Shown here piece by piece: positions 46,820-54,296 of a stretch of DNA of 64,000 nt. The stretch comes from Roseateles sp. SL47 (GTDB taxonomy: Bacteria > Pseudomonadota > Gammaproteobacteria > Burkholderiales > Burkholderiaceae_C), in the NCBI RefSeq assembly GCF_026625885.1, contig NZ_CP113068.1, positions 2,666,001-2,730,000 of the forward strand, written 5' to 3'. The notes beneath the pieces are model-generated. The model was not told the DNA's origin, made no database searches, and saw only the letters and a list, made by a program, of their open reading frames with translations. Both the position numbers and the translations under genes were made by a program. The stretch's first letter is position 1. Each line of letters opens with the position of its first letter.

Positions 46820-47497
46820 TCACGCCTTGGCCTTCCCAGGTTGTGCGGACATCGCGCGAGTCTGAGTAATTCGTTCGGAATGCACAGCATCAATGGCGCT
46901 TACAAGCGCTGCCGGCTCGAGGTGTTTTCCGTGTAGCCATAGCTCCGTGAATACCTCCACGGCCGAGTCGCGCCACGTTGGCTCTACGCTTGTAGCGCTG
47001 ACCCTGACTTTCATCGGTTCAATTTTGCCGAGCACCTTCGCTGCACGCTCTCGAGCAAGTCCGCTGTCCGGAAACTTGGCGAGTTCTGAAAGGCTGTTCG
47101 CGGCCTCCTGGCGAGAGGTCTCATCTAGCCTCAGCAAGCCATCGGCCAGCACGCTCGTGTTGAACGTGAGGATGAGCTGCTGTGATGCTGGAGCTGGCTC
47201 AAACCCTGGGAGTACATCAGGGATGACCGAGTCCAGTTGGGCCAAATCATCCAGGTAGCCGGGCGGCAGCCCACCCTCTGATGCATCTTCGAGGTCTCTG
47301 GCTATCTTTGCCCCGAACGCCCCGCGACCGTTCAATAGGTCGCTGATCTTCTGCGGCGGCTTCTTCAAGTGCTGGCCAATCTCTTTGATTGCCCAGGTGC
47401 CATTCTCGTTTTGCCAACCCTTTTTCTTGCAGTAGGCCTGAAGCCTCTGCCGGCGCGTAGCTGATAAGGGGTCTGCTTTGGTCATGCGAGATTCCAT
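46820..47497 (-). CDS. CI-type phage repressor (no S24 domain)
   Basis: 225 residues from ATG 47497; MTKADPL at 47485 is the alternative. The N-terminal helix-turn-helix has WAIKEIGQHLKKPPQKISDLLNGRGAFGAKIARDLE (about 30-70). The C-terminal half is helical with no Ala-Gly cleavage site or Ser/Lys dyad of S24 peptidases, so RecA-driven self-cleavage is not expected. It is divergent from the Cro-like gene, with two operators between them. Start 47497 lies a few bases after the minus-strand TGTATC, so the message may be leaderless. Confidence 0.8.
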   Translation of the reverse strand: MESRMTKADPLSATRRQRLQAYCKKKGWQNENGTWAIKEIGQHLKKPPQKISDLLNGRGAFGAKIARDLEDASEGGLPPGYLDDLAQLDSVIPDVLPGFEPAPASQQLILTFNTSVLADGLLRLDETSRQEAANSLSELAKFPDSGLARERAAKVLGKIEPMKVRVSATSVEPTWRDSAVEVFTELWLHGKHLEPAALVSAIDAVHSERITQTRAMSAQPGKAKA

Positions 47498-47507
47498 CAC
47501 TCGAGAT

Positions 47508-47546
47508 ACATCAAACAGTGTTGACCAAACAAACATTGTTTGATGT
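47508..47546. promoter_or_regulatory. Operator pair between cI and cro
   Basis: Sites ACATCAAACAGTGT (47508-47521) and ACATTGTTTGATGT (47533-47546), 25 bp apart, with the same consensus as the pair at 44352. The outer 11 bp (TACATCAAACA/TGTTTGATGTA) form a perfect inverted repeat. Confidence 0.82.
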
Positions 47547-47549
47547 AAT
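47521..47549 (+). promoter_or_regulatory. Early rightward promoter
   Basis: TTGACC (47521-47526), 17 bp, TGTAAT (47544-47549). The start of transcription would fall at about 47556-47557, on the ATG of cro, so this message may be leaderless. The operators overlap both promoter elements. Confidence 0.8.
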
Positions 47550-47556
47550 GCGCCGC

Positions 47557-47820
47557 ATGCAGCTCATTGAACTGAAGCGGACCATGGACAAGGACGGATG
47601 GCGCTCCCTTGCAGGGCAGAGCCAGACGTCTGTCGGACACCTCAACAACGTTGCCTACGGTCACGCCACCGCGAATGCGGCGCTGGCGAGGCGGATTGAG
47701 GAGTTGAGCAACCAGCAGGTCCGTCGCTGGACCCTCCGCCCCGACGACTGGCACGTCATCTGGCCTGAGCTTGTCGGCACAGACGGTGCCCCATCCGTGC
47801 CAGCGGAGCAGGGGGCTTGA
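47557..47820 (+). CDS. Cro/YdaS-like DNA-binding protein
   Basis: 87 residues from ATG 47557 (MQLIELKRTMDKDGW). The pattern SLAGQSQTSVGHLNNVAYGHATANAALARRIEELS is the YdaS/Cro-like helix-turn-helix of phage switch proteins, and QVRRWTLRPDDWHVIWPEL is the typical C-terminal end. ATG 47548 or 47584 are alternatives. It is the first gene of the rightward operon. Confidence 0.8.
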   Translation: MQLIELKRTMDKDGWRSLAGQSQTSVGHLNNVAYGHATANAALARRIEELSNQQVRRWTLRPDDWHVIWPELVGTDGAPSVPAEQGA

Positions 47821-47831
47821 GCCATGCCAAC

Positions 47832-47990
47832 TCACTTCGACTTCGCCTTGAGTTCTGCAACCCGCAGCGCTCTGGCGTCTGTCTCCAGTTGCGCGGCAAG
47901 GGATCTCAGGCAGCGCCTGAGTGTCTCTCGCCACGCTTCGTGGGCCCATGCGATGTCTCGCTGGGTCTGTGACATCCGCTTCTCGTTCAT
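47832..47990 (-). CDS. Possible small gene opposite to the rightward operon
   Basis: 52 residues, MNEKRMSQTQRDIAWAHEAW, with AAAGGA 6 bp upstream of its ATG. Helical and basic. It lies on the minus strand in the 321-bp gap between cro and the next plus-strand gene. A longer frame could start at 48122 but lacks a ribosome site. If real it would be antisense to the early rightward transcript. Apart from this I see nothing in the gap. Confidence 0.35.
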   Translation of the reverse strand: MNEKRMSQTQRDIAWAHEAWRETLRRCLRSLAAQLETDARALRVAELKAKSK

Positions 47991-48141
47991 CGCATTCCTT
48001 TCGTCTGTGGCTTGGCAGGGCCATCCGGCCGTGATGCCTTGGGCTCCGTCTCCTCCCACTCTGGGCCAGGGGCGGATCGGTCCGGGTGTCCCTGCGAGGT
48101 CATCGGCCTCGGCGTAGTTCATCAACAGAGTGGGAGCTCTC

Positions 48142-48528
48142 ATGAGTCGCAGTTTCGAACCGAAGCCGATGAAACCGGCAAATACTGGACAGAACGATCC
48201 GCAACCTGTGGAAACCGAGTTCAACCTTGAATTGCTCGATCTCCGCCAGCTTGAGGCCTTCGATCTGGCTCGCTGCATGACGGAAGCGGTCCGCCACGAC
48301 CCGCGGACGGACCAACAGATCGCGAAGGCCATTGGCGCCAGCAAAGGCTACATGTCCAAGTGGATTGGGTCTGTTGGCGCAGAGCAGTTAGGCCGCTTTG
48401 TCCGGTTCTGTCGCACCACCGGGCACGTCGCCCCGATCCAGAAGATCGCGCATGAGCTGGGGTTTGAGCTCAAGCCGAAGAAGCCGGTTCGCGCCATTCG
48501 AGCACGCCTGAAGGTCAAGAACTCATGA
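48142..48528 (+). CDS. Helix-turn-helix phage regulator (CII-like position)
   Basis: 128 residues from ATG 48142 with GGGAG upstream. HTH region QQIAKAIGASKGYMSKWIGSV (about 74-94), then GRFVRFCRTTGHVAPIQKIAHELG, a tail often found in phage CII-like regulators. The basic C terminus (KPKKPVRAIRARLKVKN) may aid DNA binding. The position two genes after the switch matches lambda cII, but no family identity is claimed. It overlaps the next gene by 4 bp. Confidence 0.75.
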   Translation: MSRSFEPKPMKPANTGQNDPQPVETEFNLELLDLRQLEAFDLARCMTEAVRHDPRTDQQIAKAIGASKGYMSKWIGSVGAEQLGRFVRFCRTTGHVAPIQKIAHELGFELKPKKPVRAIRARLKVKNS

Positions 48529-49127
48529 CCTTCGTTGTCCCGCTCGCCAACCACGCCTTCTCAGCCTATGTCGATGACATCGACGCGGAAGCTGTGATGC
48601 GCCATCGCTGGTACTTCGCCGAGCCCAAGAACGGCTGTATGTACGCGAGGGCGACAGTGGGCGGCACCCGCGTGATGCTGCATCGCTTCATTGCCGACCT
48701 CGCTGGCATTGAAGGCCAGTTGATCGATCACAGGAACCGTTTCGGCCTGGACTGCCAGCGCGACAACTTGCGCGCCGCGAGCTACTCGGAAAACAACGTC
48801 AACAGAACCGCGCGAAGTGCATCGGGACACCCCGGGGTGTTCTCGGCGAAGGGCGGCTCTGGCTGGGTGGTCCGCTTCAGAAAGGACCGAAAGGATCACT
48901 ACTTCGGCTTCTATCGCGACCTTGACGAGGCCTGCGCAGTTGCACGCGCAGCAATGAAGCAGGTCTATGGCGAGTTTGCTCCATTCGAGGAGATGCACTT
49001 CGATGGAGAAGTCATGGGCGCGACTGTTTCGCGGCTCGTGCAGTACATGCAAACCACCGGTGATTTCTCTCCGCTGCGCTCGGCGGCGAATCAGGTGGGT
49101 TTCGCGATGCCGCCCGCAGCGGCCTAA
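48525..49127 (+). CDS. HNH-AP2 endonuclease with a C-terminal HTH-regulator tail
   Basis: 200 residues. HNH region HRFIADLAGIEGQLIDHRNR...LDCQRDNLRAAS (about 58-90), AP2 DNA-binding domain GHPGVFSAKGGSGWVVRFRKD...YFGFYRDLDEA (about 100-145). The last 35 residues (SRLVQYMQTTGDFSPLRSAANQVGF) resemble the tail of the preceding regulator (GRFVRFCRTTGHVAPIQKIAHELGF). It looks like a homing endonuclease that carries the displaced end of a related regulator gene (inference). Confidence 0.82.
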   Translation: MTFVVPLANHAFSAYVDDIDAEAVMRHRWYFAEPKNGCMYARATVGGTRVMLHRFIADLAGIEGQLIDHRNRFGLDCQRDNLRAASYSENNVNRTARSASGHPGVFSAKGGSGWVVRFRKDRKDHYFGFYRDLDEACAVARAAMKQVYGEFAPFEEMHFDGEVMGATVSRLVQYMQTTGDFSPLRSAANQVGFAMPPAAA

Positions 49128-49141
49128 AAAACGGAGGACCG

Positions 49142-49426
49142 ATGTCCATCTATTCCAGACGCCAGATCACTGCGTATTACCGCGAGCTGATCAAAACATC
49201 TCCGCGTGTTCACGCCATTCAGGAGACCGCATCGCACTTCGGCCATAGCGCCGCGACTGTAGAGGAGGTGATCACCCAGTCAGCGGTGACTGCGTATCTG
49301 CACGCCCTCGGCTTGGACGGCGCACCGGCCGTCGCCGTCCTCAAGGCGGCAGCGGATGCGTTCGGCCTCACGACCGATGCGCTGCTGGCCGCGATCCAAG
49401 AGCAACACGAAGCCATGGAGGCCTGA
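49142..49426 (+). CDS. Hypothetical phage protein
   Basis: 94 residues. Helical, Ala-rich, start MSIYSRRQITAYYREL. ASHFGHSAATVEEVITQ could be a helix-turn-helix. GGAGGACC lies just before the ATG. The stop abuts rdgC (ATG 1 bp after). Confidence 0.65.
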   Translation: MSIYSRRQITAYYRELIKTSPRVHAIQETASHFGHSAATVEEVITQSAVTAYLHALGLDGAPAVAVLKAAADAFGLTTDALLAAIQEQHEAMEA

Positions 49427-50617
49427 ATGCTGAAACAGTTGATCACCTATCGCATCGGCGCCGACTGGTCTCCGAATGCTGACCTGTTCCTGGACTCGCT
49501 CGAGCGTGAGGCCTTCCAGCCCTGCGGCCCGACCCAGGCCCTGTCCGCCGGCTGGGTGCCGCCGCGAGGCGAGGAGGGCGCTCCACTGCTGGAGCAGGTG
49601 GCCGGCCACTGGCTCCTGACCCTCCGCATGGAGAAGCGGATCCTGCCATCCAGCGTGGTGCGCGAGCACACCGAGGAGCGCCTGGACCAGATCGAGGACG
49701 AGACCGGCCGCCGGCCGGGGAAGAAGCAGGCGAGGGACATTGCCGAGCAGGTCACCCTGGAGTTGCTTCCGCGCGCCTTCACAACCCAGTCTCACCTCAA
49801 AGTCTGGATCTCTCCGGCCCAGCGGCTGCTGATGGTCGAGGCCTCCAGCATTGGCAAGGCCGATGACCTCATCACGTTGTTGGTGAAGGCAGACCCTTCG
49901 CTGAACCTGCATCTGCTGCAGTCGGCCCAGGCGCCGGCCGCGTGCATGGGAGCCTGGCTGATGGATGGCGTGCCGCCCGAGGGCTTCACCATCGACCGCG
50001 ACTGCGAGCTCAAGGCCGCCGACGAAATGAAATCGGTGGTGAAGTACGGCCGGCACAACCTGGACACCGACGAACTGCGCAGCCACCTAGCCAGCGGCAA
50101 GATGCCGACCCGCCTGGCCATGACCTGGAAGGAGCGGATCTCCTTCACGCTCACCGACACCCTGCAGGTCAAGGGCATCAAGTTCCTGGACGTGGTCTTC
50201 GACGGCCGGGACAAGCCCGCGAAGGACGAAGCCTTCGACGTAGATGCGGCCCTTGCCACCGGTGAACTGTCGCAGCTGATCCCGGCGCTGATCGAGGCGC
50301 TGGGCGGTGAACTGGACTTCATCGGCCAGTCCAAGAAGGTGGCAGCCGAGCACGCTGCCGCGCCGGCCGCTACCGAAAAGCAGGTTCGCATGGCCGCGAA
50401 GCTCTATGAGGTGCGTGATTCCGCCCGGACGATCATGCGTGGCGCCTTTGGTCCCCGCATGAAGCAGCTAGGCGAGGCGATTCGCGCTGAGACAGCACGG
50501 TCTGGAAGGGGTGATCTCGAAGCGGCTCAAGACCTGATCAAGCAGCGCGGGCTCACCGAATTCGCGGCGGTGGAGATGCTGGCTGCGGCTGTTGAACTGG
50601 TGGAGCCGACGGCATGA
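49427..50617 (+). CDS. rdgC: RdgC recombination-associated protein
   Basis: 396 residues. A ring-shaped DNA-binding protein that inhibits RecA. LSAGWVPPRGEEGAPLLEQVAGHWLLTLRMEKRILPSSVVREHTEER is the RdgC hallmark, with GRRPGKKQARDIAEQVTLELLPRAF behind it. About 90 residues at the C terminus exceed the usual length of about 300. Phage RdgC copies are known; it may limit host recombination of phage DNA. It is coupled to the following LexA-like gene by 4 bp. Confidence 0.94.
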   Translation: MLKQLITYRIGADWSPNADLFLDSLEREAFQPCGPTQALSAGWVPPRGEEGAPLLEQVAGHWLLTLRMEKRILPSSVVREHTEERLDQIEDETGRRPGKKQARDIAEQVTLELLPRAFTTQSHLKVWISPAQRLLMVEASSIGKADDLITLLVKADPSLNLHLLQSAQAPAACMGAWLMDGVPPEGFTIDRDCELKAADEMKSVVKYGRHNLDTDELRSHLASGKMPTRLAMTWKERISFTLTDTLQVKGIKFLDVVFDGRDKPAKDEAFDVDAALATGELSQLIPALIEALGGELDFIGQSKKVAAEHAAAPAATEKQVRMAAKLYEVRDSARTIMRGAFGPRMKQLGEAIRAETARSGRGDLEAAQDLIKQRGLTEFAAVEMLAAAVELVEPTA

Positions 50618-50835
50618 CAGTGACCCTCACATCCACCCAGCAGCAAGTGCTGGGCTTCATTCGGGACTACCGCAAGGAGCACCAGATGCCGCCCACCCGC
50701 GTGGAGATTCAAGAGTTCTTCGGCTGGGCTTCGGCCAATGCCGCCGAAGAGATCCTTCAGCGCATGGAGAAGGCCGGCGCGCTGCGCCTCACGCGCGGCA
50801 GGAGCCGAGGAATTATCGACCTGGAGACCGTATGA
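50614..50835 (+). CDS. Solo LexA-type DNA-binding domain
   Basis: 73 residues. The winged helix LTSTQQQVLGFIRDYRKEHQMPPTRVEIQEFFGWASANAAEE...LQRMEKAGALRLTRGRSRGI matches the LexA N-terminal DNA-binding domain, but the protease domain is absent. It could compete with host LexA or regulate phage SOS genes (inference). It overlaps rdgC and the next gene by 4 bp. Confidence 0.85.
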   Translation: MTVTLTSTQQQVLGFIRDYRKEHQMPPTRVEIQEFFGWASANAAEEILQRMEKAGALRLTRGRSRGIIDLETV

Positions 50836-51062
50836 GCACAGATTTCACCGTCAAGCCGATCACGGTCTCTGACCTGATCGCTTTCCTTCAGACCCAGCCC
50901 CAACACCTGCCAGTGGCGTACCTGTGCTGCAGCGAGCAAACGCTGCTTCGCACGGAAGACATCGTGGTCGAGAAGGGCTGCGCCCCGCGCCCCGATGGCT
51001 GGGTTCAAGACGCTCGGCCCGACCAGCCCTCCATCGACTACCTCGTCTTCCCAGGGAACTGA
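50832..51062 (+). CDS. Hypothetical phage protein
   Basis: 76 residues from ATG 50832. ITVSDLIAFLQTQPQHLPVAYLCCSEQTLL is similar to short phage unknowns that begin with the same VxxLIxxLQ pattern. No domain identified. Confidence 0.65.
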   Translation: MSTDFTVKPITVSDLIAFLQTQPQHLPVAYLCCSEQTLLRTEDIVVEKGCAPRPDGWVQDARPDQPSIDYLVFPGN

Positions 51063-51066
51063 AGCC

Positions 51067-51204
51067 ATGAGCATCCCGACCCCACGCGAGCCGGCGGACC
51101 CCTTCCGCTTCCCCGTACCGGCGCCAGCACCGGCCCCGGCTTCCGCGCCAGCAGTGCCTGCCCGCGCTCCGTTTGCCATTCCCCAGGGAGGCAAGCCCGC
51201 ATGA
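51067..51204 (+). CDS. Pro/Ala-rich small protein
   Basis: 45 residues, MSIPTPREPADPFRFPVPAP and then PA repeats. It is low complexity and probably disordered. Supported mainly by its 4-bp overlaps with the methyltransferase gene. Confidence 0.5.
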   Translation: MSIPTPREPADPFRFPVPAPAPAPASAPAVPARAPFAIPQGGKPA

Positions 51205-53327
51205 AGCGAGACGCCTTCACGATGCCGCTGGACCTGGGCCGCGAGCTGATCATCGACAACTTCGCCGGCGGCGGCGGCACGTCCACTGGCCTGGAGCAGG
51301 CATTTGGCCGCCCGGTGGACATCGCAATCAATCATGATCCCGAAGCGCTGGCGATGCACGCCATCAACCACCCGAAGACGCTGCACCTGTGCGAGTCGGT
51401 CTGGGACGTGAAACCCGTCAAGGTCACGAAGAACCAGCCGGTGGCGCTGGTGTGGCTCAGCCCCGACTGCAAGCACTTCAGCAAGGCCAAGGGCGGGACG
51501 CCTGTGGCGAAGCACATCCGCGGCCTGGCCTGGGTCGGCATGCGCTGGGTGGCGCTGACGAAGCCCCGCGTGCTGATGCTGGAGAACGTCGAGGAGTTCC
51601 AGGATTGGGGCCCGCTGATCATTGAGGCTGACGGAACTGCCCGGCCGGACCCGGCCAAGAAGGGCAAGACATTCGAATCGTTCGTTCGCCAGCTGCGGCA
51701 GCACGGGTATGCGGTCGAGTGGCGCGAGCTGCGGGCCTGCGACGATGGCGCCCCGACGATCCGCAAGCGCCTCTTCCTGGTGGCGCGCCGCGACGGCCTG
51801 CCGATCCAGTTTCCGGACCACCAGTTCGGCAAGCCCACCTCCGCCGAGGTGCAGGCCGGGCGGCGTCAGGCCTGGCGCACCGCAGCCGACTGCATCGACT
51901 TCAGCCTCCCCGCCCTGAGCATTTTCGGCCGGAAGAAGGAGCTGGCCGAGAACACCCAGCGCCGGGTGGCGAAAGGCCTGTGGCGCCACGTGCTCACCAG
52001 TGCATCCCCATTCATCGTGGGGGTAGGGGGGCGAATGGGGCAGTCACCGGAGCGGAGCATTCACCAGCCCGCCCAGACCATCACCTCCAAGGCGGATTCC
52101 TGCCTTGCGACACCGGTGCTGGCTCCCTTCATCGGTGACCAGTCGCGGCCTGCCGAAGGGCGCACCGCCGCCGCCAATGAACCGCTGCGCACTGCCTGCG
52201 CGCAGGTGAAGGGCGGGCACTTCACGGTCGTGGCGCCGGCCCTGGCCCCCATGCGTGGCACCAGCGAGGCGCACATGGGCGGGCATAGCGTGGAATCGCC
52301 GCTGTCCACCATTTCAGCTGGTGGCACACACCACGGCCTGGCCGCCGCCAACCTGGTGACTGTCGGATACGGAGAGCGGCCCGGGCAGGATGCGAGGACC
52401 CAGGAGATTGAGCAGCCGCTGGGGACCGTCGTGGCCGGTGGTGTCAAGCAGTACGTCTCGATGGCTCACCTGGTGGACATGGGCCACGGCGAGGGCAAGG
52501 ACGGCACGAAGCGATTCAGCCACGGCGTGCGCTCGCTCGAGGCCCCGCTCAACACCGTGACAGCCAGCGGCGCCACCAGCGCGCTCGCCGCAGTGCACCT
52601 CACCCACCTGACGCACCACGGCGACCGCAGCGGGTATGCGGTGGATGAGCCGGTGAAGACGCTGACATGTGCCAACCGGGGCGAGCAGGCGCTGGTGGCG
52701 GCATGCCTGGAGCAGGCGAACGGCGGCTTCTACGACGGCGATGGCCGCGCCGCCAATGAGCCGTTGAGCACCATCACCGCCGCCGGCAGCAACCAGCGCC
52801 TGATCACCGCCTATGCGGTGAAGTACTACAGCAACGGCGGCCAGTGGCAGGACCTGGACGACCCGATGCACACGATCCCGACCAAGGGCCGCATGGGTCT
52901 AGTGCAGACCATGCAGGTCCCGGCCGCCAGCTTGGCGCCGGAGCATGCCGAGCGCGCCCGTCAGTGCGCCGAGCTGCTGCACAAGTACCTGCCCGAGCAC
53001 TTCGCGGAGCCGGCCGAAATGGTCATGGTGCACCAGCGCGGGCAGTGGTGGGTGCTGGTGGACATCACGCTGCGTATGCTCAAGCCCCGCGAGCTGTTTA
53101 ACGCCCAGGGATTCCCGGCTGATTACGTGATCGAGGAGATCCCGGACCCGGAGAAGCTGTTCGTGGACGGTGTCCAGGCGGCCAACCCGCTGCAGGTCCC
53201 TCGGATCCCGCTGACCGCCACAGCCCAGGTTCGCATGTGCGGCAACAGCGTGAGCCCGCCCCAGGCGCGGGCCCTGGTGGAGGCCAACTTCCGCCACGAG
53301 CGCCAGATCTATCAGGATGCCGCATGA
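51201..53327 (+). CDS. Phage DNA (cytosine-5) methyltransferase with repeated region
   Basis: 708 residues. SAM motif I FAGGGGTSTGLEQA (about 19-32), catalytic Cys in WLSPDCKHFSKAKGG (motif IV with PDC), motif VI LENVEEF, motif VIII IRKRLFLVAR and C-terminal motif X GNSVSPPQARALV. The target-recognition region (about 288-560) has eight degenerate repeats of 35-43 residues, each with a xxPL-xT(I/V)-x core. It would protect phage DNA from host restriction. It is the largest gene of the operon and overlaps the gene before it by 4 bp. Confidence 0.93.
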   Translation: MKRDAFTMPLDLGRELIIDNFAGGGGTSTGLEQAFGRPVDIAINHDPEALAMHAINHPKTLHLCESVWDVKPVKVTKNQPVALVWLSPDCKHFSKAKGGTPVAKHIRGLAWVGMRWVALTKPRVLMLENVEEFQDWGPLIIEADGTARPDPAKKGKTFESFVRQLRQHGYAVEWRELRACDDGAPTIRKRLFLVARRDGLPIQFPDHQFGKPTSAEVQAGRRQAWRTAADCIDFSLPALSIFGRKKELAENTQRRVAKGLWRHVLTSASPFIVGVGGRMGQSPERSIHQPAQTITSKADSCLATPVLAPFIGDQSRPAEGRTAAANEPLRTACAQVKGGHFTVVAPALAPMRGTSEAHMGGHSVESPLSTISAGGTHHGLAAANLVTVGYGERPGQDARTQEIEQPLGTVVAGGVKQYVSMAHLVDMGHGEGKDGTKRFSHGVRSLEAPLNTVTASGATSALAAVHLTHLTHHGDRSGYAVDEPVKTLTCANRGEQALVAACLEQANGGFYDGDGRAANEPLSTITAAGSNQRLITAYAVKYYSNGGQWQDLDDPMHTIPTKGRMGLVQTMQVPAASLAPEHAERARQCAELLHKYLPEHFAEPAEMVMVHQRGQWWVLVDITLRMLKPRELFNAQGFPADYVIEEIPDPEKLFVDGVQAANPLQVPRIPLTATAQVRMCGNSVSPPQARALVEANFRHERQIYQDAA

Positions 53328-53533
53328 ACGCCTTCAGCCCCAACTACGTCCCGGTCATGCCCGGGCCCACCAAGGCGGAGAGGGCAGGCGCCGCCTCCGG
53401 CCGGAAGCTGTCCGCCCTCAATCAGGCCAAGCTGGACAAGTTCGGTCCGTCGCCGGCGCCGACCCTAACGGCAGAACAGAAGCGCGCGGACCTGGAGAAG
53501 GCCCGCGCCATCCTGGCGGGAAGGAGGGTGTGA
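53324..53533 (+). CDS. Small phage protein
   Basis: 69 residues from MNAFSPNYVPVMPGPTKAER. The C terminus is a charged helix (TAEQKRADLEKARAILAG). Not recognised. It overlaps its neighbours by 1-4 bp. Confidence 0.6.
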   Translation: MNAFSPNYVPVMPGPTKAERAGAASGRKLSALNQAKLDKFGPSPAPTLTAEQKRADLEKARAILAGRRV

Positions 53534-54006
53534 TGTCCACAACACTGATCGGAATGCCGGGATACGGGGCAAGCCCCTGCTACGAATTCGCGGGCCGGCG
53601 TCGCCTCTTCAAAAAGCTCTGTGCCCGGGCGCACGCGCTGCTTGTTCTCTGGGATCCGCACTGCGAGGACCAGACGATTAGGCATACGCCTGAAGACTGG
53701 TCCAGCGACTGGCTCGGCAACGAACAGGACCGGTTTGGCAGGGACGTTCTCCCGCTTCGCGGCACGCTCGGCTTTGGTCGCATGTCTGGTTACTACGAAC
53801 CCGAGTGGGGTGACGAGAGTGCATACAGCGCTTTGCGGGCATCCCTGTTCTGGCACTTCGTTCGCTTTGATAGTGACGGGGAAATGCAGGCATGGCCCGA
53901 CGACGCCCCCGACTTGAGGAACTGGCGTGAGGTGCTCAAGGCCGCCGATTCGATTGTTGCCAAGGTGGTGGCCGACAGGCTGGCAACCACGGGAGTGCGG
54001 CAATGA
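53533..54006 (+). CDS. Hypothetical phage protein
   Basis: 157 residues from ATG 53533, with AAGGAGG upstream. Aromatic-rich alpha/beta protein (PEDWSSDWLGNEQDRFGRDVL; LRASLFWHFVRFDSDGEMQAW). No family recognised. Confidence 0.6.
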   Translation: MSTTLIGMPGYGASPCYEFAGRRRLFKKLCARAHALLVLWDPHCEDQTIRHTPEDWSSDWLGNEQDRFGRDVLPLRGTLGFGRMSGYYEPEWGDESAYSALRASLFWHFVRFDSDGEMQAWPDDAPDLRNWREVLKAADSIVAKVVADRLATTGVRQ

Positions 54007-54296
54007 AACACGACACCGCAGAAACTAGTCGCCGCGCCTACTACCAGATCGCCCAGACTGACCTCTGCGCCAGCGAGCGCAAAGTGCTTTCGGCGATGGA
54101 GGTGGGCCAGCTCTACACCCGCCGGCAGCTGGAGGCCCTCACCGGCTTCCGCTCTGGTCCCGTCTGCGGCCGGGTGCATGCCCTGATCGAGAAGGGCCTC
54201 ATTGAGGTGGTGGGGGAGAAGCTGTGCCCGGAATCTGGCCGGCCGGTGGAGGCCCTGCGCCTGGTGGCGCAGCAGCTGGAGCTTGCACTCACGTGA
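54003..54296 (+). CDS. Winged-helix-like phage protein
   Basis: 97 residues. SERKVLSAMEVGQLYTRRQLEALTG...CGRVHALIEKGLIEVVGEKLC has winged-helix character, similar to small phage DNA-binding proteins next to replication genes. It overlaps both neighbours by 4 bp. Confidence 0.65.
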   Translation: MKHDTAETSRRAYYQIAQTDLCASERKVLSAMEVGQLYTRRQLEALTGFRSGPVCGRVHALIEKGLIEVVGEKLCPESGRPVEALRLVAQQLELALT

